A stretch of 64,000 nt of DNA from Limnohabitans sp. Rim28 (GTDB lineage Bacteria; Pseudomonadota; Gammaproteobacteria; Burkholderiales; Burkholderiaceae_C): positions 434,001-498,000 of the forward strand of contig NZ_ALKN02000001.1 in the NCBI RefSeq assembly GCF_000293865.2, in the 5' to 3' direction. Of this stretch, positions 8,378-20,042 are shown in pieces. Positions within the stretch are counted from its first letter, which is position 1. The number at the start of each line of letters is the position of its first letter. The position numbers were made by a program, and so were the translations under genes. Under the pieces are notes generated by a model, which was given only the letters and a program-made list of their open reading frames with translations, had not been told where the DNA came from and made no database searches.

Positions 8378-9865
8378 TCAGACCGCCAGCATACGCACGA
8401 TCGAATCTGCGCACAAAGCCATGAGAGCGCCGGGGAAAATGCCCAACAACAAAACCAGCAAACCGTTGGTGGACAAGACCAAGCGCACATCCAGCGAAGC
8501 CGACACGGTGGTGGCGGTGACGGGCTCGTCAAAATACATGACCTTGACCACACGCAGGTAGTAGAAAGCACCGATGAGCGACATGATGACGGCAAAGATG
8601 GCCAAGCCGATGTAGAAAGCCTGACCGGAGGCCACCAACGACTGCAGCACCGACAACTTGGCGTAAAAACCGACCATGGGCGGGATGCCCGCCATGGAGA
8701 ACAGGCAGATCGCCATCACACCCGCATACAAGGGGCTGCGCTGGTTCAGACCCGCCAGGTCGGTGATCTCTTCGCTTTCAAAACCTTGACGGGCCAGCAG
8801 CATGATGATGCCGAAGGCCGCCAGCGTGGTCAGCACATAGGACACCATGTAGAACATGGCCGAGCTGTAGGCGTTGGCGGCCAAGGTGGTTTCGCCATTG
8901 ATGACGCCCGCCACAAAGCCCAACAGCACAAAACCCATTTGAGAGATGGTCGAATAGGCCAACATGCGCTTGAGGTTGGTCTGGGCGATGGCCGCCAAGT
9001 TACCAATCAGCAAAGAGCCAATCGCCAGCAGGGCCAACATTTGTTGCCAGTCAAAGGCCAAGGGCAGCATGCCCTCCACCAACAATCGCACCAAAATGGC
9101 AAACGCGGCCAACTTGGGCGCGCCACCGATCATCAAGGTGGCTGCGGTGGGGGCACCTTGGTACACGTCAGGAATCCACATGTGGAAGGGCACGGCACCG
9201 ATCTTGAAGGCCAAGCCAGCCACGATGAAGACCAAACCGAACACCAGCACCTGATGGTTGACTTGACCTGAAGCAATGGCTTTGAGAACCGCCGAAAGCT
9301 CGAGGCTGCCAGTCGCACCGTACATCATCGACATGCCGTACAGCAAGAAGCCAGACGCCATCGCACCCAACACAAAGTACTTCATGGCCGCTTCGGTGGC
9401 TTGGGTATGGTCGCGGCGCAGCGCCACCAGGGCGTAGCTCGACAGGGTCAACAGTTCCAGACCCAAGTAAATCACAATGAAGTTCTGGCCCGAAATCATC
9501 ATGCTCATGCCGAGCAAGGCGAACAAACTCAGGCTGAAAATTTCACCGCCGCGCATCATGTCACGGTCAGCAGCATAGGGGCGCGAATACACCAAGGTGA
9601 CCATCACAGCGATGGTGGCAAAGCACTTGAGCCAATGGCCCATCGGGTCGCTGACCACCATGCGGCCAAAGCCATACAAAGTTTGACCCGCATCGGCATA
9701 AAAAGCGTGCAGCAAAGCGACGCCACCCAAAGAGGCAAGCGTCAACACGTAAGTACCGGTGCGCTTGGGGCTTTTCACGAAGAGGTCGGCCAGTGTCACC
9801 ACGCAGGCCATGACCAGCAACACGATCTCCGGATACATCGTCATCCAGCTGGAGTTGTCCATCAT
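8378..9865 (-). CDS. nuoN: NADH-quinone oxidoreductase subunit N
   Basis: A 495-residue antiporter-like membrane subunit of complex I with about 14 transmembrane helices. It is one of the three Mrp-related proton channels (NuoL, M, N) in the membrane arm. It shows the conserved half-channel sequences ([15 protein letters not shown] with a helix-breaking Pro, and a Lys in the [16 protein letters not shown] segment) seen in all NuoN proteins. It is the last nuo gene, 51 bp after nuoM. Confidence 0.96.
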   Translation of the reverse strand: MMDNSSWMTMYPEIVLLVMACVVTLADLFVKSPKRTGTYVLTLASLGGVALLHAFYADAGQTLYGFGRMVVSDPMGHWLKCFATIAVMVTLVYSRPYAADRDMMRGGEIFSLSLFALLGMSMMISGQNFIVIYLGLELLTLSSYALVALRRDHTQATEAAMKYFVLGAMASGFLLYGMSMMYGATGSLELSAVLKAIASGQVNHQVLVFGLVFIVAGLAFKIGAVPFHMWIPDVYQGAPTAATLMIGGAPKLAAFAILVRLLVEGMLPLAFDWQQMLALLAIGSLLIGNLAAIAQTNLKRMLAYSTISQMGFVLLGFVAGVINGETTLAANAYSSAMFYMVSYVLTTLAAFGIIMLLARQGFESEEITDLAGLNQRSPLYAGVMAICLFSMAGIPPMVGFYAKLSVLQSLVASGQAFYIGLAIFAVIMSLIGAFYYLRVVKVMYFDEPVTATTVSASLDVRLVLSTNGLLVLLLGIFPGALMALCADSIVRMLAV

Positions 9866-9916
9866 CTGTGTTCTCTCAATTGTTCAATTCAGGCGAAACG
9901 CTCAGGGTCCTGCTGC

Positions 9917-11392
9917 TCAAGGCAGTTTGGACACAGCCACGTGCTTGAGCAAGTCCAGCACAGAGGCATCCATCACATCGGTGAACGGTTTGGGGTAGAT
10001 GCCCATGTAGAGCACGGCCACGGCCAGCAAAGACAGCATCAGGAATTCTCGGGCGTTGATGTCGGTCAAGTCTTTGACATCGTCATTGGTCACGGGACCC
10101 AAATAAACGCGCTTGAACATCCACAAGGTGTAAGCCGCACCAAAGATCAGCGCTGAAGCGGCCAGCAAGCCGACCCAGAAGTTGAATTTCACGGCGCCCA
10201 AAATCACCATCCACTCGCCCACAAAGCCAGCAGTGCCGGGCAAGCCGGCGTTGGCCATGGCGAACAACAAGGCAAAAGCGGCGAACTTGGGCATGGTGTT
10301 GACCACGCCGCCGTAGCTGGCAATCTCACGCGAGTGCACCCGGTCGTACAAGACACCAATGCACAAGAACATGGCCGCAGAAACAAAACCGTGCGCGATC
10401 ATCTGCACAATGCCGCCAGACACACCCAGCGGGTTGAAGATGAAAAAGCCCAAAGTGACAAAACCCATGTGCGCCACAGAGGAATAAGCCACCAACTTTT
10501 TCATGTCCTGCTGCACCATGGCGACCAAGCCCACATAGACCACAGCCACCAAGGACAAGACCACGATCAGCATGCCCCACTCACGGGCCGCATCTGGGGC
10601 AATGGGCATCGAAAACCTGAGGAAGCCATAGGCGCCCAGCTTCAGCATGATGGCGGCCAGCACGGCAGAGCCACCGGTCGGGGCTTCGACGTGCACATCG
10701 GGCAACCAGGTGTGGACCGGCCACATCGGCACCTTGACGGCAAAGGCCGCAAAGAAGGCAAAGAAGAGCAAGGTCTGTACGCCCCCTGCCAATGGCAACT
10801 TGTGCCAGGTCAGGATGTCAAAGCTGCCGCCGGATGTCACGTACAGATAGATCAAGGCGATCAGCATCAAGAGCGAGCCGAGCAAGGTGTACAAGAAAAA
10901 CTTGAATGCCGCGTAAATTTTGTTGGGGCCGCCCCAAATGCCGATGATCAGGTACATCGGGATCAGGGTGGCTTCAAAGAACACATAGAACAAGATGCCG
11001 TCCAATGCACTGAACACGCCAATCATCAAGCCCGACAGGATCAGGAAAGCGGCCATGTACTGGTTGACTTTGCGGGTAATGACTTCCCAGCCCGCAATGA
11101 CCACTACCACATTGATGAAGGCGGTCAAGGGGATCAGCCACAAAGAAATGCCGTCCACACCCAGGTGGTAGTGCACGTTGAAGCGCTCAATCCAAGAAAA
11201 TTTCTCGACAAACTGCATCTCGGAGGTTCCGAGCTGAAAGCCCGAAATCAGAGGCAGTGTGACCAACAAACTGGCGATCGCGCCGACCAAGGCCAGCCAG
11301 CGCACTGCGCCGGCTTGGCTGTCGCGACCGAAGGCCAGCAAGATGACACCGAAAGCGATCGGCATCCAGATGGCAAGGCTTAACAATCCCAT
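9917..11392 (-). CDS. nuoM: NADH-quinone oxidoreductase subunit M
   Basis: A 491-residue proton-translocating antiporter-like subunit with about 14 membrane helices. Visible family features are HYHLGVDGISLWLIPLT, the Glu-containing FYVFFEATLIPMY helix (the conserved channel glutamate), PMWPVHTWLPDVHVEAPTG, and MKKLVAYSSVAHMG. It lies 22 bp after nuoL, in the expected order L-M-N. Confidence 0.97.
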   Translation of the reverse strand: MGLLSLAIWMPIAFGVILLAFGRDSQAGAVRWLALVGAIASLLVTLPLISGFQLGTSEMQFVEKFSWIERFNVHYHLGVDGISLWLIPLTAFINVVVVIAGWEVITRKVNQYMAAFLILSGLMIGVFSALDGILFYVFFEATLIPMYLIIGIWGGPNKIYAAFKFFLYTLLGSLLMLIALIYLYVTSGGSFDILTWHKLPLAGGVQTLLFFAFFAAFAVKVPMWPVHTWLPDVHVEAPTGGSAVLAAIMLKLGAYGFLRFSMPIAPDAAREWGMLIVVLSLVAVVYVGLVAMVQQDMKKLVAYSSVAHMGFVTLGFFIFNPLGVSGGIVQMIAHGFVSAAMFLCIGVLYDRVHSREIASYGGVVNTMPKFAAFALLFAMANAGLPGTAGFVGEWMVILGAVKFNFWVGLLAASALIFGAAYTLWMFKRVYLGPVTNDDVKDLTDINAREFLMLSLLAVAVLYMGIYPKPFTDVMDASVLDLLKHVAVSKLP

Positions 11393-11414
11393 TTTTATTT
11401 TGTCCTCAAAATCG

Positions 11415-13448
11415 TTAAGCGAGCCAGACGAAATACGTCATCAGCACGAACACACCCAAAATCATGACCAGGGCGTAGTGGTACAGGAAACCCGACTGGA
11501 ACCAGCGCACCACGCCGGACACCCAACCCACCAACTTCCAGGAACCGTTGACGAAGAAGCCGTCAATGATGGTGCGGTCGCCCACCTTCCAAAAACCCAG
11601 ACCCAGTCCGCGCGCGCCCTTGGCCAGGACGTTTTCGTTGAACCAGTCCATGAAGTACTTGTTCTCGAGCACCACAATCAGCGGACGCAAAGCACGGGCG
11701 AAGAAAGCTGGCACTTTGGGGTTGATCAGGTACATGTACCAAGCGGTCACCACACCGGCCAAAGCCAACCAGAAAGGCGCCATGGTCATGCCGTGCAAAG
11801 CCATGGCCACAGGGCCATGGAACAACTCACCGAGTTGCTGCATCGCAGGGTGTTTGGCGGCATCAATGAAGATGACGTCTTTGAAGAATTCGCCATACAA
11901 CATGGGCTGGATGGTCATGAATCCGATCAACACCGAAGGAATGGCCAGCAACACCAAGGGCACCGTCACCACCCAAGGTGACTCATGCGGCTTGTCATGA
12001 CCGTGGTCATCATGGCCATGGTGGTCATCGTGGCCGTGGTGGGCATCAGGGTTTTGATCGTAGCGCTCCTTGCCGTGGAAGACCAGGAAATACATGCGGA
12101 ACGAATAAAAGGCCGTGACGAACACACCAGCCAGCACCGCGAAGTTGGCAAAGCCAGCGGCGGGCAAGTGGCTCAAGTGCACCGCCTCAATGATGCTGTC
12201 CTTGGAGTAAAACCCCGAGAACAAAGGCGTACCGATCAGGGCGAGCGAGCCGAGCAAGGACGTGATCCAGGTGATGGGCATGTATTTGCGCAAGCCACCC
12301 ATGTAGCGGATGTCCTGGTTGTGGTGCATGCCCATGATGACGGAGCCTGCACCCAAGAACAGCAGCGCTTTGAAGAACGCATGGGTCATCAGGTGGAACA
12401 CCGCCACCGAGTAAGCCGATGCGCCCAGCGCCACCGTCATGTAACCCAGCTGCGACAAAGTGGAATAAGCCACCACGCGCTTGATGTCGTTTTGGATGAT
12501 GCCCAAAAAGCCCATGAACAAGGCCGTGATCGAACCGATCACCATCATGAAGTTCAAGGCCGATTCGGACAACTCGAACAAGGGAGACATGCGTGCCACC
12601 ATGAAGATGCCTGCCGTCACCATGGTGGCAGCGTGGATCAGGGCGGAGATGGGCGTGGGGCCTTCCATCGAATCAGGCAGCCACACATGCAAGGGAAACT
12701 GAGCCGACTTGCCCATGGCACCGATGAACAGGCAGATGCAGATCACGGTGATCAGCATGGCATCCATGCCAAAGATATACCAAGGAAAATCGATGGCAGC
12801 CAATTCATTGGCTTTGGCAAACAGCTCGGTGTAATTGAGCGTGCCGGTGTAAGCCGCGATCAGGCCAATGCCGATGATGAAGCCAAAGTCACCCACACGG
12901 TTGACCAAAAAGGCCTTCATGTTGGCAAAGATGGCCGTCGGCTTGTTGTACCAAAAACCGATCAGCAAGTACGACACCAGACCGACAGCTTCCCAACCGA
13001 AGAACAGTTGCAGCAAGTTGTTGCTCATGACGAGCATCAGCATGGAAAAGGTGAACAAGGAGATGTAGGCAAAAAAGCGGTTATAGCCTTCGTCCTCGTC
13101 CATGTAGCCAATGGTGTAGATGTGCACCATGAGCGAGACAAAGGTGACGACGCACATCATCATGGCCGTGAGGCTGTCGACCATGAAGCCGATTTCCATC
13201 TTCAAGTCACCCACCACCATCCAGGTGTAGAGGCTTTCGTTGAAGCGGGCCCCGTTGATGACTTGGCTGAGCGTCATCACCGACAAGATGAAGGCCACCA
13301 ACACCCCCAAAATGGTGAAGGTGTGCGACAAGCGGCGACCGATCCAATTACCGCCAAATTGGGTGCCCAAGACACCGGCCAACAAAGAGCCCACCAATGG
13401 AGCCAATGGAACTGCCAACAGCGTGCTGGCGTTGAGGGTTTGACTCAT
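11415..13448 (-). CDS. nuoL: NADH-quinone oxidoreductase subunit L
   Basis: The largest membrane subunit of complex I (677 residues), distal in the membrane arm and carrying the long lateral helix. The conserved core includes FFGWEAVGLVSYLLIGFW, FPLHVWLPDSMEGPTPISA, IHAATMVTAGIFM and DIKRVVAYSTLSQLGYM. Between helices in the C-terminal third (about residues 458-482) there is a loop of alternating His, Asp and Gly (HHGHDDHHGHDDHGHD), a low-complexity insertion also known in other betaproteobacterial NuoL proteins. It starts 6 bp after the nuoK stop. Confidence 0.97.
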   Translation of the reverse strand: MSQTLNASTLLAVPLAPLVGSLLAGVLGTQFGGNWIGRRLSHTFTILGVLVAFILSVMTLSQVINGARFNESLYTWMVVGDLKMEIGFMVDSLTAMMMCVVTFVSLMVHIYTIGYMDEDEGYNRFFAYISLFTFSMLMLVMSNNLLQLFFGWEAVGLVSYLLIGFWYNKPTAIFANMKAFLVNRVGDFGFIIGIGLIAAYTGTLNYTELFAKANELAAIDFPWYIFGMDAMLITVICICLFIGAMGKSAQFPLHVWLPDSMEGPTPISALIHAATMVTAGIFMVARMSPLFELSESALNFMMVIGSITALFMGFLGIIQNDIKRVVAYSTLSQLGYMTVALGASAYSVAVFHLMTHAFFKALLFLGAGSVIMGMHHNQDIRYMGGLRKYMPITWITSLLGSLALIGTPLFSGFYSKDSIIEAVHLSHLPAAGFANFAVLAGVFVTAFYSFRMYFLVFHGKERYDQNPDAHHGHDDHHGHDDHGHDKPHESPWVVTVPLVLLAIPSVLIGFMTIQPMLYGEFFKDVIFIDAAKHPAMQQLGELFHGPVAMALHGMTMAPFWLALAGVVTAWYMYLINPKVPAFFARALRPLIVVLENKYFMDWFNENVLAKGARGLGLGFWKVGDRTIIDGFFVNGSWKLVGWVSGVVRWFQSGFLYHYALVMILGVFVLMTYFVWLA

Positions 13449-13454
13449 GTTGTT

Positions 13455-13763
13455 TTAACCCTTGAGCGAATTGAGTTCGTCCACATTGATGTTGTTCTTG
13501 TTGCGGAACAGCAGCACCAAAATGGCCAGGCCAATGGCCGACTCAGCAGCCGCCACGGTCAAGATGAAAAACACGAAGACCTGACCGTGCATGTCACCCA
13601 GGTAGTGGGAGAAAGCCACAAAGTTCATGTTCACGGCCAGCAGCATCAGCTCGATGGCCATGAGCAAAACAATCAGGTTCTTGCGGTTCAAAAAGATGCC
13701 GATCACGGACAACGCAAACAGCATGGCACCGAGGGACAAGAAGTGCCCCAGAGTCAATGTCAT
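13455..13763 (-). CDS. nuoK: NADH-quinone oxidoreductase subunit K
   Basis: A 102-residue membrane subunit with three helices. It carries the two conserved membrane glutamates of the E-channel (in [12 protein letters not shown] and [12 protein letters not shown]). The start [12 protein letters not shown] matches the family; an additional ATG one codon upstream (13766) is in frame. The start overlaps the nuoJ stop, so the two are translationally coupled. Confidence 0.95.
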   Translation of the reverse strand: MTLTLGHFLSLGAMLFALSVIGIFLNRKNLIVLLMAIELMLLAVNMNFVAFSHYLGDMHGQVFVFFILTVAAAESAIGLAILVLLFRNKNNINVDELNSLKG

Positions 13764-14413
13764 CATTTTTTCACCTCAGCTTCTGGCGTATCGGTCGGAG
13801 CAAGAGGTGCCGGGGCCGCTTGGGTCGGCGCCATCTTGACCAGTTGCATGCGATCTGCCGCGCGCACTTTGACTTGGATGGAAGGATCGATCGCCTTGCT
13901 GTCCTTGCGGTTGCGCAGGGTCAAGGCGATGGCCGCAATCATGGCCACCAAAAGAATGGCAGCCGCAATCTGGATGGGCATCAGGTATTCGGTGTAAAGC
14001 AAGATGCCCAAGGCTTTGCCGTTGTCCACCGGCACAGCGCCAGGGGCCATGGCAGGCGCTTCAGACAAACGAAAGCCTGAGAGCAGCACAGCAGCCATCT
14101 CCAAAGCCACGATGGCACCCAAGGTTGCGGCCAGGGGGAAGTTTTTCCAGAAGCCTTGGCGCACAGCGTCGATGCTGACGTCCAACATCATCACCACAAA
14201 AAGGAACAGCACCATCACCGCACCCAAGTACACCAAGACCAGCACAAAGGCCAAAAACTCGGCATTCAAGAGCAGCCAGACTGCAGAAGCTTGCGAAAAA
14301 GCCAACATGAGGTACAGCACAGCGTGCACAGGATTGCGCGCGGTCACCACCCGGAAAGCGGCAAACAGCAGCACCACCGAGAAGAGATAAAAGAAACCGG
14401 TCTTGACGTCCAT
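13763..14413 (-). CDS. nuoJ: NADH-quinone oxidoreductase subunit J
   Basis: A 216-residue membrane subunit with five hydrophobic helices. The conserved early segment is [15 protein letters not shown], and the third helix [20 protein letters not shown] contains the pi-bulge region that rotates during coupling. The C-terminal roughly 30 residues are Pro/Ala-rich and probably unstructured. It sits between nuoI (37 bp gap) and nuoK (overlap). Confidence 0.95.
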   Translation of the reverse strand: MDVKTGFFYLFSVVLLFAAFRVVTARNPVHAVLYLMLAFSQASAVWLLLNAEFLAFVLVLVYLGAVMVLFLFVVMMLDVSIDAVRQGFWKNFPLAATLGAIVALEMAAVLLSGFRLSEAPAMAPGAVPVDNGKALGILLYTEYLMPIQIAAAILLVAMIAAIALTLRNRKDSKAIDPSIQVKVRAADRMQLVKMAPTQAAPAPLAPTDTPEAEVKK

Positions 14414-14450
14414 AGCTTGGTCTTTTTAAATGTTCAGGACTGGCCCGTGC

Positions 14451-14960
14451 TCAACGGTAAGGAGCATCCGCAGCCTTGGCGGCAGCGATCTCTTTTTCGT
14501 AGCGGTCGCCCACGGCCAACAACATGTCTTTGGTGAAGTACAGGTCTCCGCGTTTTTCACCGTGGTATTCCAGAATGTGGGTCTCAACGATCGAGTCGAC
14601 TGGACAGCTTTCTTCGCAAAAACCACAAAAAATGCACTTGGTCAAATCGATGTCGTAGCGGGTGGTACGGCGTGAACCGTCTTCGCGTTGACCGGCTTCG
14701 ATGGTGATGGCCATCGCGGGGCAAACGGCCTCACACAACTTGCAGGCGATGCACCGCTCTTCGCCGTTGTCATAACGGCGCAGGGCGTGCAGACCACGGA
14801 AACGCGGGGACAGCGGCGTTTTTTCCTCGGGAAATTGCACCGTGACCTTGCGCGCAAACGCATAACGCCCCGTCAGGGCCATGCCCTTGAGCAACTCCAC
14901 AAGCATGAAGCTCTTGAGGAAGTCCTTGATCGAAAAAGAGGAAGCAGTCATTGTTGTCAT
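14451..14960 (-). CDS. nuoI: NADH-quinone oxidoreductase subunit I (two [4Fe-4S] clusters)
   Basis: A ferredoxin-like subunit of the peripheral arm carrying clusters N6a and N6b. Two motifs are seen: [16 protein letters not shown] and [19 protein letters not shown] chose ATG 14960 (169 residues, MTTMTASSF) because a GAGCGG ribosome-binding-like sequence stands about 9 nt upstream. ATG 14951 is a possible alternative, and the frame also extends to 15011, overlapping nuoH. It is 13 bp after the nuoH stop. Confidence 0.94.
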   Translation of the reverse strand: MTTMTASSFSIKDFLKSFMLVELLKGMALTGRYAFARKVTVQFPEEKTPLSPRFRGLHALRRYDNGEERCIACKLCEAVCPAMAITIEAGQREDGSRRTTRYDIDLTKCIFCGFCEESCPVDSIVETHILEYHGEKRGDLYFTKDMLLAVGDRYEKEIAAAKAADAPYR

Positions 14961-14973
14961 GTTCGTGAACCGC

Positions 14974-16056
14974 TCAAAGCCAGATGTTCCAAGGCGAGTG
15001 CAACCATGCACCCACGATCAGGAGCCACACCAAGGTGACGGGAATGAAGATCTTCCAACCCAAGCGCATGATCTGGTCATAGCGAAAACGTGGGAAAGTG
15101 GCACGGATCCAGATGAACATCGAGACCACCAAGAAGGTCTTCAGGCCCAGCCAAATCCAGCCCGGAATCCAGTTGAACAAGGCGTGGTCAATGGGCGACA
15201 ACCAGCCGCCCAAGAACATGATCACGGCCAGAATGGACACGAGCCACATGCTGGCGTATTCGGCCAAGAAGAAAATGGCAAAGCCCATGCCCGAGTACTC
15301 GACCATGTGACCGGCCACGATTTCGGCTTCGCCCTCGACCACGTCAAAGGGGTGACGGTTGGTTTCGGCGACACCCGAAATCAAATACACGATGAAGATG
15401 GGCAGCAAAGGCAACCAGTTCCAAGAGAACACACCCAGGCCCATGTCTGCCGCAGCGCCTTTGCCTTGCGCCATGACGATCTCGGTCAGGTTCATGCTGC
15501 CGGACACCATCAAGACCACCAAGAAGCAAAAGCCCATGGCGATTTCGTAACTGACCATTTGGGCTGAAGCACGCAGCGCACCCAAGAAGGCGTATTTCGA
15601 GTTGGAAGCCCATCCCGCGATGATCACGCCATACACCTCAATCGAGGTGATCGCCATGACCAGCAACAAACCGGCGTTGACGTTGGCCAGGGCTTGGTCG
15701 GGGCCAAACGGAATCACCACCCAAGCGGCCAAGGCCGGCATGATGGCCATGATGGGGCCTAAGCGGAAAAGACCCATGCTGGCCGCAGTCGGGTTGATCA
15801 ATTCTTTGGTCAACAACTTGATCGCGTCAGCAATCGGTTGCAGCAAACCCATGGGGCCCACCCGGTTGGGGCCATGGCGGACTTGCATGAAACCCAAGAG
15901 CTTGCGCTCCCAAAGCGTCAGGTAAGCCACAGCACCCATCAGCGGGGCGAGGATGGCCACAATCTTGATCAAGATCCACAGCACTGGCCAGACCATGGTG
16001 GCCCACCAGTTGGCAGCCACCAGGTTCAGGCCGCCGTTGTACAGAGCGTCAATCAT
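14974..16056 (-). CDS. nuoH: NADH-quinone oxidoreductase subunit H
   Basis: A 360-residue membrane subunit at the junction of the two arms that forms part of the quinone chamber. It has about eight helices and the invariant sequences [36 protein letters not shown], and the cytoplasmic acidic loop [17 protein letters not shown] that links quinone reduction to proton pumping. It overlaps the nuoG stop by 4 bp. Confidence 0.97.
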   Translation of the reverse strand: MIDALYNGGLNLVAANWWATMVWPVLWILIKIVAILAPLMGAVAYLTLWERKLLGFMQVRHGPNRVGPMGLLQPIADAIKLLTKELINPTAASMGLFRLGPIMAIMPALAAWVVIPFGPDQALANVNAGLLLVMAITSIEVYGVIIAGWASNSKYAFLGALRASAQMVSYEIAMGFCFLVVLMVSGSMNLTEIVMAQGKGAAADMGLGVFSWNWLPLLPIFIVYLISGVAETNRHPFDVVEGEAEIVAGHMVEYSGMGFAIFFLAEYASMWLVSILAVIMFLGGWLSPIDHALFNWIPGWIWLGLKTFLVVSMFIWIRATFPRFRYDQIMRLGWKIFIPVTLVWLLIVGAWLHSPWNIWL

Positions 16057-18161
16057 GCGGTCACCTCCTGACGAGCGTCTGCCGTCAATTGCAAAGACGG
16101 CGCACGGCGAACAATGCCATCGAGTTGGTAAATCGATGCGCTCACAGGAGACGCGACCGTTGCGGTCAAGGTGATCGCAGCGCGCGTGGCATTGGATGCA
16201 GTCATCGGATGGGCCGTGGCGCGGGCCAACACGTCTTGTGAGGTTTCAAAAGCCACACCCGGGATCTCCAGCAAATTGGCCAACACGCGCAACACTTTCC
16301 ATGCAGGACGGGTTTCAGCCAAAGGCTTGACCACGGCATGGAAACTTTGCAGGCGACCTTCGGCGTTGACAAAGCTGCCCGAGGTCTCGGTGAACGGAGC
16401 AATCGGCAACAACACATCGCTGAAAGCCATGTTGGCTTTGAACGGGCTGAGTGTGACGACCATTTCGGCTTGGCCCAGACTTGGCGCAGCGGCGGCACCG
16501 GCCGCGCTGTCGAACTCGGGTTCGGTGTTGAGCAAGATCGCAGCCTTGAGCCCGCCAGCCAACATCTGGCCAGCGTGCTTGCCACCGGTCTGAGGCTGGG
16601 CACCGACCCACTGCGCACCCACGGTGTTGGCCGCTTCGGTCAGGTAACCGACGGTCGCACCGGTTTGATCGGCGATCCAGTTGGCCAGCGCCAACAGGCT
16701 TGAGGCATTGGCTGCGTGCGCGGCAGCATTGCCCAACAACACGGCTTTGCGCTCACCGCCGAGCAGGGACTTGGCGATGGCTTGTGCTTGTGCAGAGGCC
16801 GTGCCTGCGCAAGGCGCTGCGACGCCCTTCTCTGTGGCAATGGCTGCGGCCACATTGGCCAGGGCCTGGGCCCAGCCCGAAGCTTCGGACAACACGGCCT
16901 GCGCCACGGGCATGGCCCAAGCGTCGGCGTGGCTGAAAGCCGCAGGTGCAGTGATGACATTCAGCTGCGCGCCATGGCGCACAGCGTGACGCACGCGCAG
17001 GGCAAACAAAGGATGGTCTTTGCGCAGGTTGGAACCCACGACCAAGACGCGCTGCAAAGTGGACAAGGCTGCGATCGGCATGCCCAAAGTGCGCACGCCC
17101 TCGCTGGCTGCAAATTCAGCGTGGCGCAGGCGGTGATCAATGTTGTCAGAACCCAAACCGCGCATCAAAGCGCCAGCCAGGTACAACTCTTCCACGGTGC
17201 TGTGCGGACTGACCAAAGCGCCGATGCTGCCCGCACCGTGGTCGCGCTGGATGTTGCGCAAGCCATTGGCCACGTATTCCAGGGCAGTTTGCCAGTCGAC
17301 TTCTTTCCATTCACCGCCCTGCTTGAGCATGGGGCGGGTCAGACGGTCTGGGCCATTGAGGGCTTCGTAAGAAAAACGCTCGCGGTCGGCGATCCAGCAC
17401 TCGTTGACGTCTTCGTTTTCCAGGGGCACGACACGCATGACCTGGTTGTTCTTGACCTGCACGATCAGGTTGGCACCCGAAGAGTCGTGCGCGGCCACCG
17501 ACTTGCGGCGTGACAACTCCCAAGTCCGGGCGTGGTAGCGGAAAGGCTTGCTGGTCAACGCGCCCACGGGGCAGATGTCGATCATGTTGCCCGACAACTC
17601 GGAATCGATCGTCTGGCCCAGGAAGGTTTCGATCTCGGCGTGCTCGCCGCGGTGCGACATGCCCAGTTCCATGGCACCGGCCACTTCCTGGCCAAAGCGC
17701 ACGCAGCGAGTGCAATGGATACAGCGGCTCATCTCTTCCATCGAGATCAGCGGACCCACTTCTTTGTGGAAAACCACGCGCTTTTCTTCTTCGTAGCGGG
17801 AGCTGCTGCCACCGTAACCCACGGCCAAGTCTTGCAACTGGCACTCACCGCCTTGGTCACAAATGGGGCAATCGAGTGGGTGGTTGATGAGCAAGAACTC
17901 CATGACCGACTTTTGGGCGGCAATGGCCCGGTCGCTCTTGGTGCGCACGATCATGCCTTGCGTCACAGGCGTGGCGCAGGCGGGCATGGGCTTGGGGGCC
18001 TTTTCGACCTCGACCAGGCACATGCGGCAGTTGGCTGCGATGGAGAGTTTCTTGTGGTAACAGAAATGGGGGATGTAGGTGCCCGCTTTTTCAGCGGCAT
18101 GCATGACCATGCTGCCTTCGGCAACTTCCACTTTCTGACCGTCGAGTTCTATTTCAACCAT
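16053..18161 (-). CDS. nuoG: NADH-quinone oxidoreductase subunit G
   Basis: The largest hydrophilic subunit (702 residues) of the NADH arm. The N-terminal part carries iron-sulfur ligands for N1b ([16 protein letters not shown]), N5 (His plus [18 protein letters not shown]) and N4 ([10 protein letters not shown]). The remainder is a molybdopterin-oxidoreductase-like fold without the cofactor, and has diverged in its C-terminal half. There is no N7 cluster motif of the CXXCXXXC type in the middle region that I can recognise. It overlaps nuoF by 8 bp. Confidence 0.96.
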   Translation of the reverse strand: MVEIELDGQKVEVAEGSMVMHAAEKAGTYIPHFCYHKKLSIAANCRMCLVEVEKAPKPMPACATPVTQGMIVRTKSDRAIAAQKSVMEFLLINHPLDCPICDQGGECQLQDLAVGYGGSSSRYEEEKRVVFHKEVGPLISMEEMSRCIHCTRCVRFGQEVAGAMELGMSHRGEHAEIETFLGQTIDSELSGNMIDICPVGALTSKPFRYHARTWELSRRKSVAAHDSSGANLIVQVKNNQVMRVVPLENEDVNECWIADRERFSYEALNGPDRLTRPMLKQGGEWKEVDWQTALEYVANGLRNIQRDHGAGSIGALVSPHSTVEELYLAGALMRGLGSDNIDHRLRHAEFAASEGVRTLGMPIAALSTLQRVLVVGSNLRKDHPLFALRVRHAVRHGAQLNVITAPAAFSHADAWAMPVAQAVLSEASGWAQALANVAAAIATEKGVAAPCAGTASAQAQAIAKSLLGGERKAVLLGNAAAHAANASSLLALANWIADQTGATVGYLTEAANTVGAQWVGAQPQTGGKHAGQMLAGGLKAAILLNTEPEFDSAAGAAAAPSLGQAEMVVTLSPFKANMAFSDVLLPIAPFTETSGSFVNAEGRLQSFHAVVKPLAETRPAWKVLRVLANLLEIPGVAFETSQDVLARATAHPMTASNATRAAITLTATVASPVSASIYQLDGIVRRAPSLQLTADARQEVTA

Positions 18162-19554
18162 GGGTCTTCACCGCTGTTGCATCGGCGTTGACCATAGAGG
18201 TCTTGTGCTCGATGAGGTGTACAAATTCGTGACGGAAATGCTTGAGCATGCCGCGCACCGGCATGGCCGCAGCGTCACCCAAGGCGCAAATCGTGCGGCC
18301 CATGATGTTGCCGGCCACACTGTCGAGCATGTCGATGTCGCTGGCACGGCCTTGGCCGTGTTCAATGCGGTCCACCATGCGCCAGAGCCAGCCGGTGCCT
18401 TCACGGCAAGGGGTGCACTGGCCGCATGACTCGTGCGAATAAAAATAAGACAAACGCGCCAAAGCCTTGACCATGCAACGTGTCTCGTCCATGACGATCA
18501 CCGCGCCAGAACCCAACATCGAGCCGCCTTCTTTGGCGATGCTGTCGTAGTCCATGGTGAGCATCATCATCAACTCGGCCGGAATGACCGGGGAGGACGA
18601 GCCGCCAGGGATCACCGCCTTGAGTTGACGGCCACCGCGCACACCACCGGCGAGTTCGAGCAGCTTGGCAAACGGCGTGCCCATGGGCACTTCGTAATTA
18701 CCGGGGCGCTCGACGTCACCGCTGACCGAGAAGATCTTGGTGCCTCCGTTGTTGGGCTTGCCGCATTCCAGATACGCCTGACCACCGTTGCGGATGATCC
18801 AAGGCACCGCCGCGAAGGTTTCGGTGTTGTTGATGGTGGTGGGCTTGCCATACAGACCAAAGCTGGCGGGGAATGGCGGCTTGAATCGGGGCTGGCCTTT
18901 TTTGCCTTCCAGCGATTCGAGCAGAGCGGTTTCTTCGCCGCAGATGTACGCACCAAAACCATGCGATGCGTGCAACTGGAAGCTGAAGGTGCTGCCCAAA
19001 ATGTTGTTGCCCAAATAGCCTGCGGCACGGGCTTCTTCGAGGGCCGCTTCAAAGCGCTCGTAGGTGTGGAAAATTTCACCGTGGATGTAGTTGTAACCCA
19101 CGCTGATGCCCATGGCATAAGCCGCGATGATCATGCCTTCGATCACCGTGTGCGGGTTGTACTCCATGATGTCACGGTCTTTGCAGGTGCCCGGCTCGCC
19201 CTCATCCGAGTTGCACACCAAATACTTTTGACCGGGGAACTGGCGGGGCATGAAGCTCCACTTCAGACCCGTCGGGAAGCCCGCACCGCCGCGACCACGC
19301 AAGCCCGACTCTTTGACCGTGGCAATCACCTGGTCTTGGGTCATACCCGCAACGCCGGTCTCAGGATTGGGCTCGGCACCGTCTTTGCCCAAAATTTTGC
19401 GCAAGGCCGCATAGCCACCACGCGCTTCGTAATCTTGGATGCCCCAGTTGCGGCCATTCAGACCGGCATAAATTTGCGGATGGATGTGGCGGTCGTGGAA
19501 GCAGCTTTCCACGCCTGTGGCTTGGAATTGGCTCAGGATTTGTTCGACTTTCAT
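18154..19554 (-). CDS. nuoF: NADH-quinone oxidoreductase subunit F (NADH/FMN site)
   Basis: The catalytic entry subunit (466 residues) that oxidises NADH through FMN and cluster N3. The glycine-rich FMN/NADH-binding segment is [16 protein letters not shown], followed by [10 protein letters not shown] and [17 protein letters not shown]. The N3 cluster motif is [14 protein letters not shown] plus a later Cys. Its start shares one base with the nuoE stop region (coordinates 19554 abut), and the order E-F-G is standard. Confidence 0.97.
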   Translation of the reverse strand: MKVEQILSQFQATGVESCFHDRHIHPQIYAGLNGRNWGIQDYEARGGYAALRKILGKDGAEPNPETGVAGMTQDQVIATVKESGLRGRGGAGFPTGLKWSFMPRQFPGQKYLVCNSDEGEPGTCKDRDIMEYNPHTVIEGMIIAAYAMGISVGYNYIHGEIFHTYERFEAALEEARAAGYLGNNILGSTFSFQLHASHGFGAYICGEETALLESLEGKKGQPRFKPPFPASFGLYGKPTTINNTETFAAVPWIIRNGGQAYLECGKPNNGGTKIFSVSGDVERPGNYEVPMGTPFAKLLELAGGVRGGRQLKAVIPGGSSSPVIPAELMMMLTMDYDSIAKEGGSMLGSGAVIVMDETRCMVKALARLSYFYSHESCGQCTPCREGTGWLWRMVDRIEHGQGRASDIDMLDSVAGNIMGRTICALGDAAAMPVRGMLKHFRHEFVHLIEHKTSMVNADATAVKTHG

Positions 19555-20042
19555 CAGGCGGCCTCGGCTTTCTTCAGGCTGTCAACGAGTTGGTCGAGTT
19601 TTTCATGGCTCATGAAGCTGCACATGTGGCGGTCATTGACCAAGAGCACGGGCGCATCGGCGCAAGCGCCCTGGCACTCGCTGGGCTGCAAGGTGAACAG
19701 GCCGTCGGCTGTGGTCTGACCGACTTGCACACCCAGTTTGTGCTCCAGGTGTTCGAGTGCGTTTTGACCACCACGCAACTGGCAAGGCAGGTTGGTGCAA
19801 ACGTTCAACTTGAACTTGCCCACCGGCTTTTGGTTGTACATGTTGTAGAAGGTGGTGACTTCGTGCACCGCCATCACCGGCATGCCCAAGACCTCGGCCA
19901 CGACTTGCTCACTGTCTGGGCTCACCCAGCCTTGTTCTTGCTGCACGATAGCCAGACAAGCCATGACGGCCGACTGCTTTTGGTCTGTAGGGAACTTGGC
20001 AACTTCACGCGCAAAGCGTGCTCTGGTTGAATCAGAGATCAT
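19554..20042 (-). CDS. nuoE: NADH-quinone oxidoreductase subunit E ([2Fe-2S] N1a)
   Basis: A 162-residue thioredoxin-fold subunit binding the N1a [2Fe-2S] cluster. The four ligand cysteines are in CTNLPC and [10 protein letters not shown]. The N-terminal helical part has the usual length. It overlaps the nuoD stop by 4 bp and abuts nuoF. Confidence 0.96.
   Translation of the reverse strand: MISDSTRARFAREVAKFPTDQKQSAVMACLAIVQQEQGWVSPDSEQVVAEVLGMPVMAVHEVTTFYNMYNQKPVGKFKLNVCTNLPCQLRGGQNALEHLEHKLGVQVGQTTADGLFTLQPSECQGACADAPVLLVNDRHMCSFMSHEKLDQLVDSLKKAEAA

Noticed and set aside
11985-13997. A 670-codon open frame on the + strand opposite nuoL, nuoK and part of nuoJ.
   Set aside because: It is antisense to conserved complex I genes, the product is His/Gln/Arg-rich without any motif, and long antisense frames are expected in this base composition.
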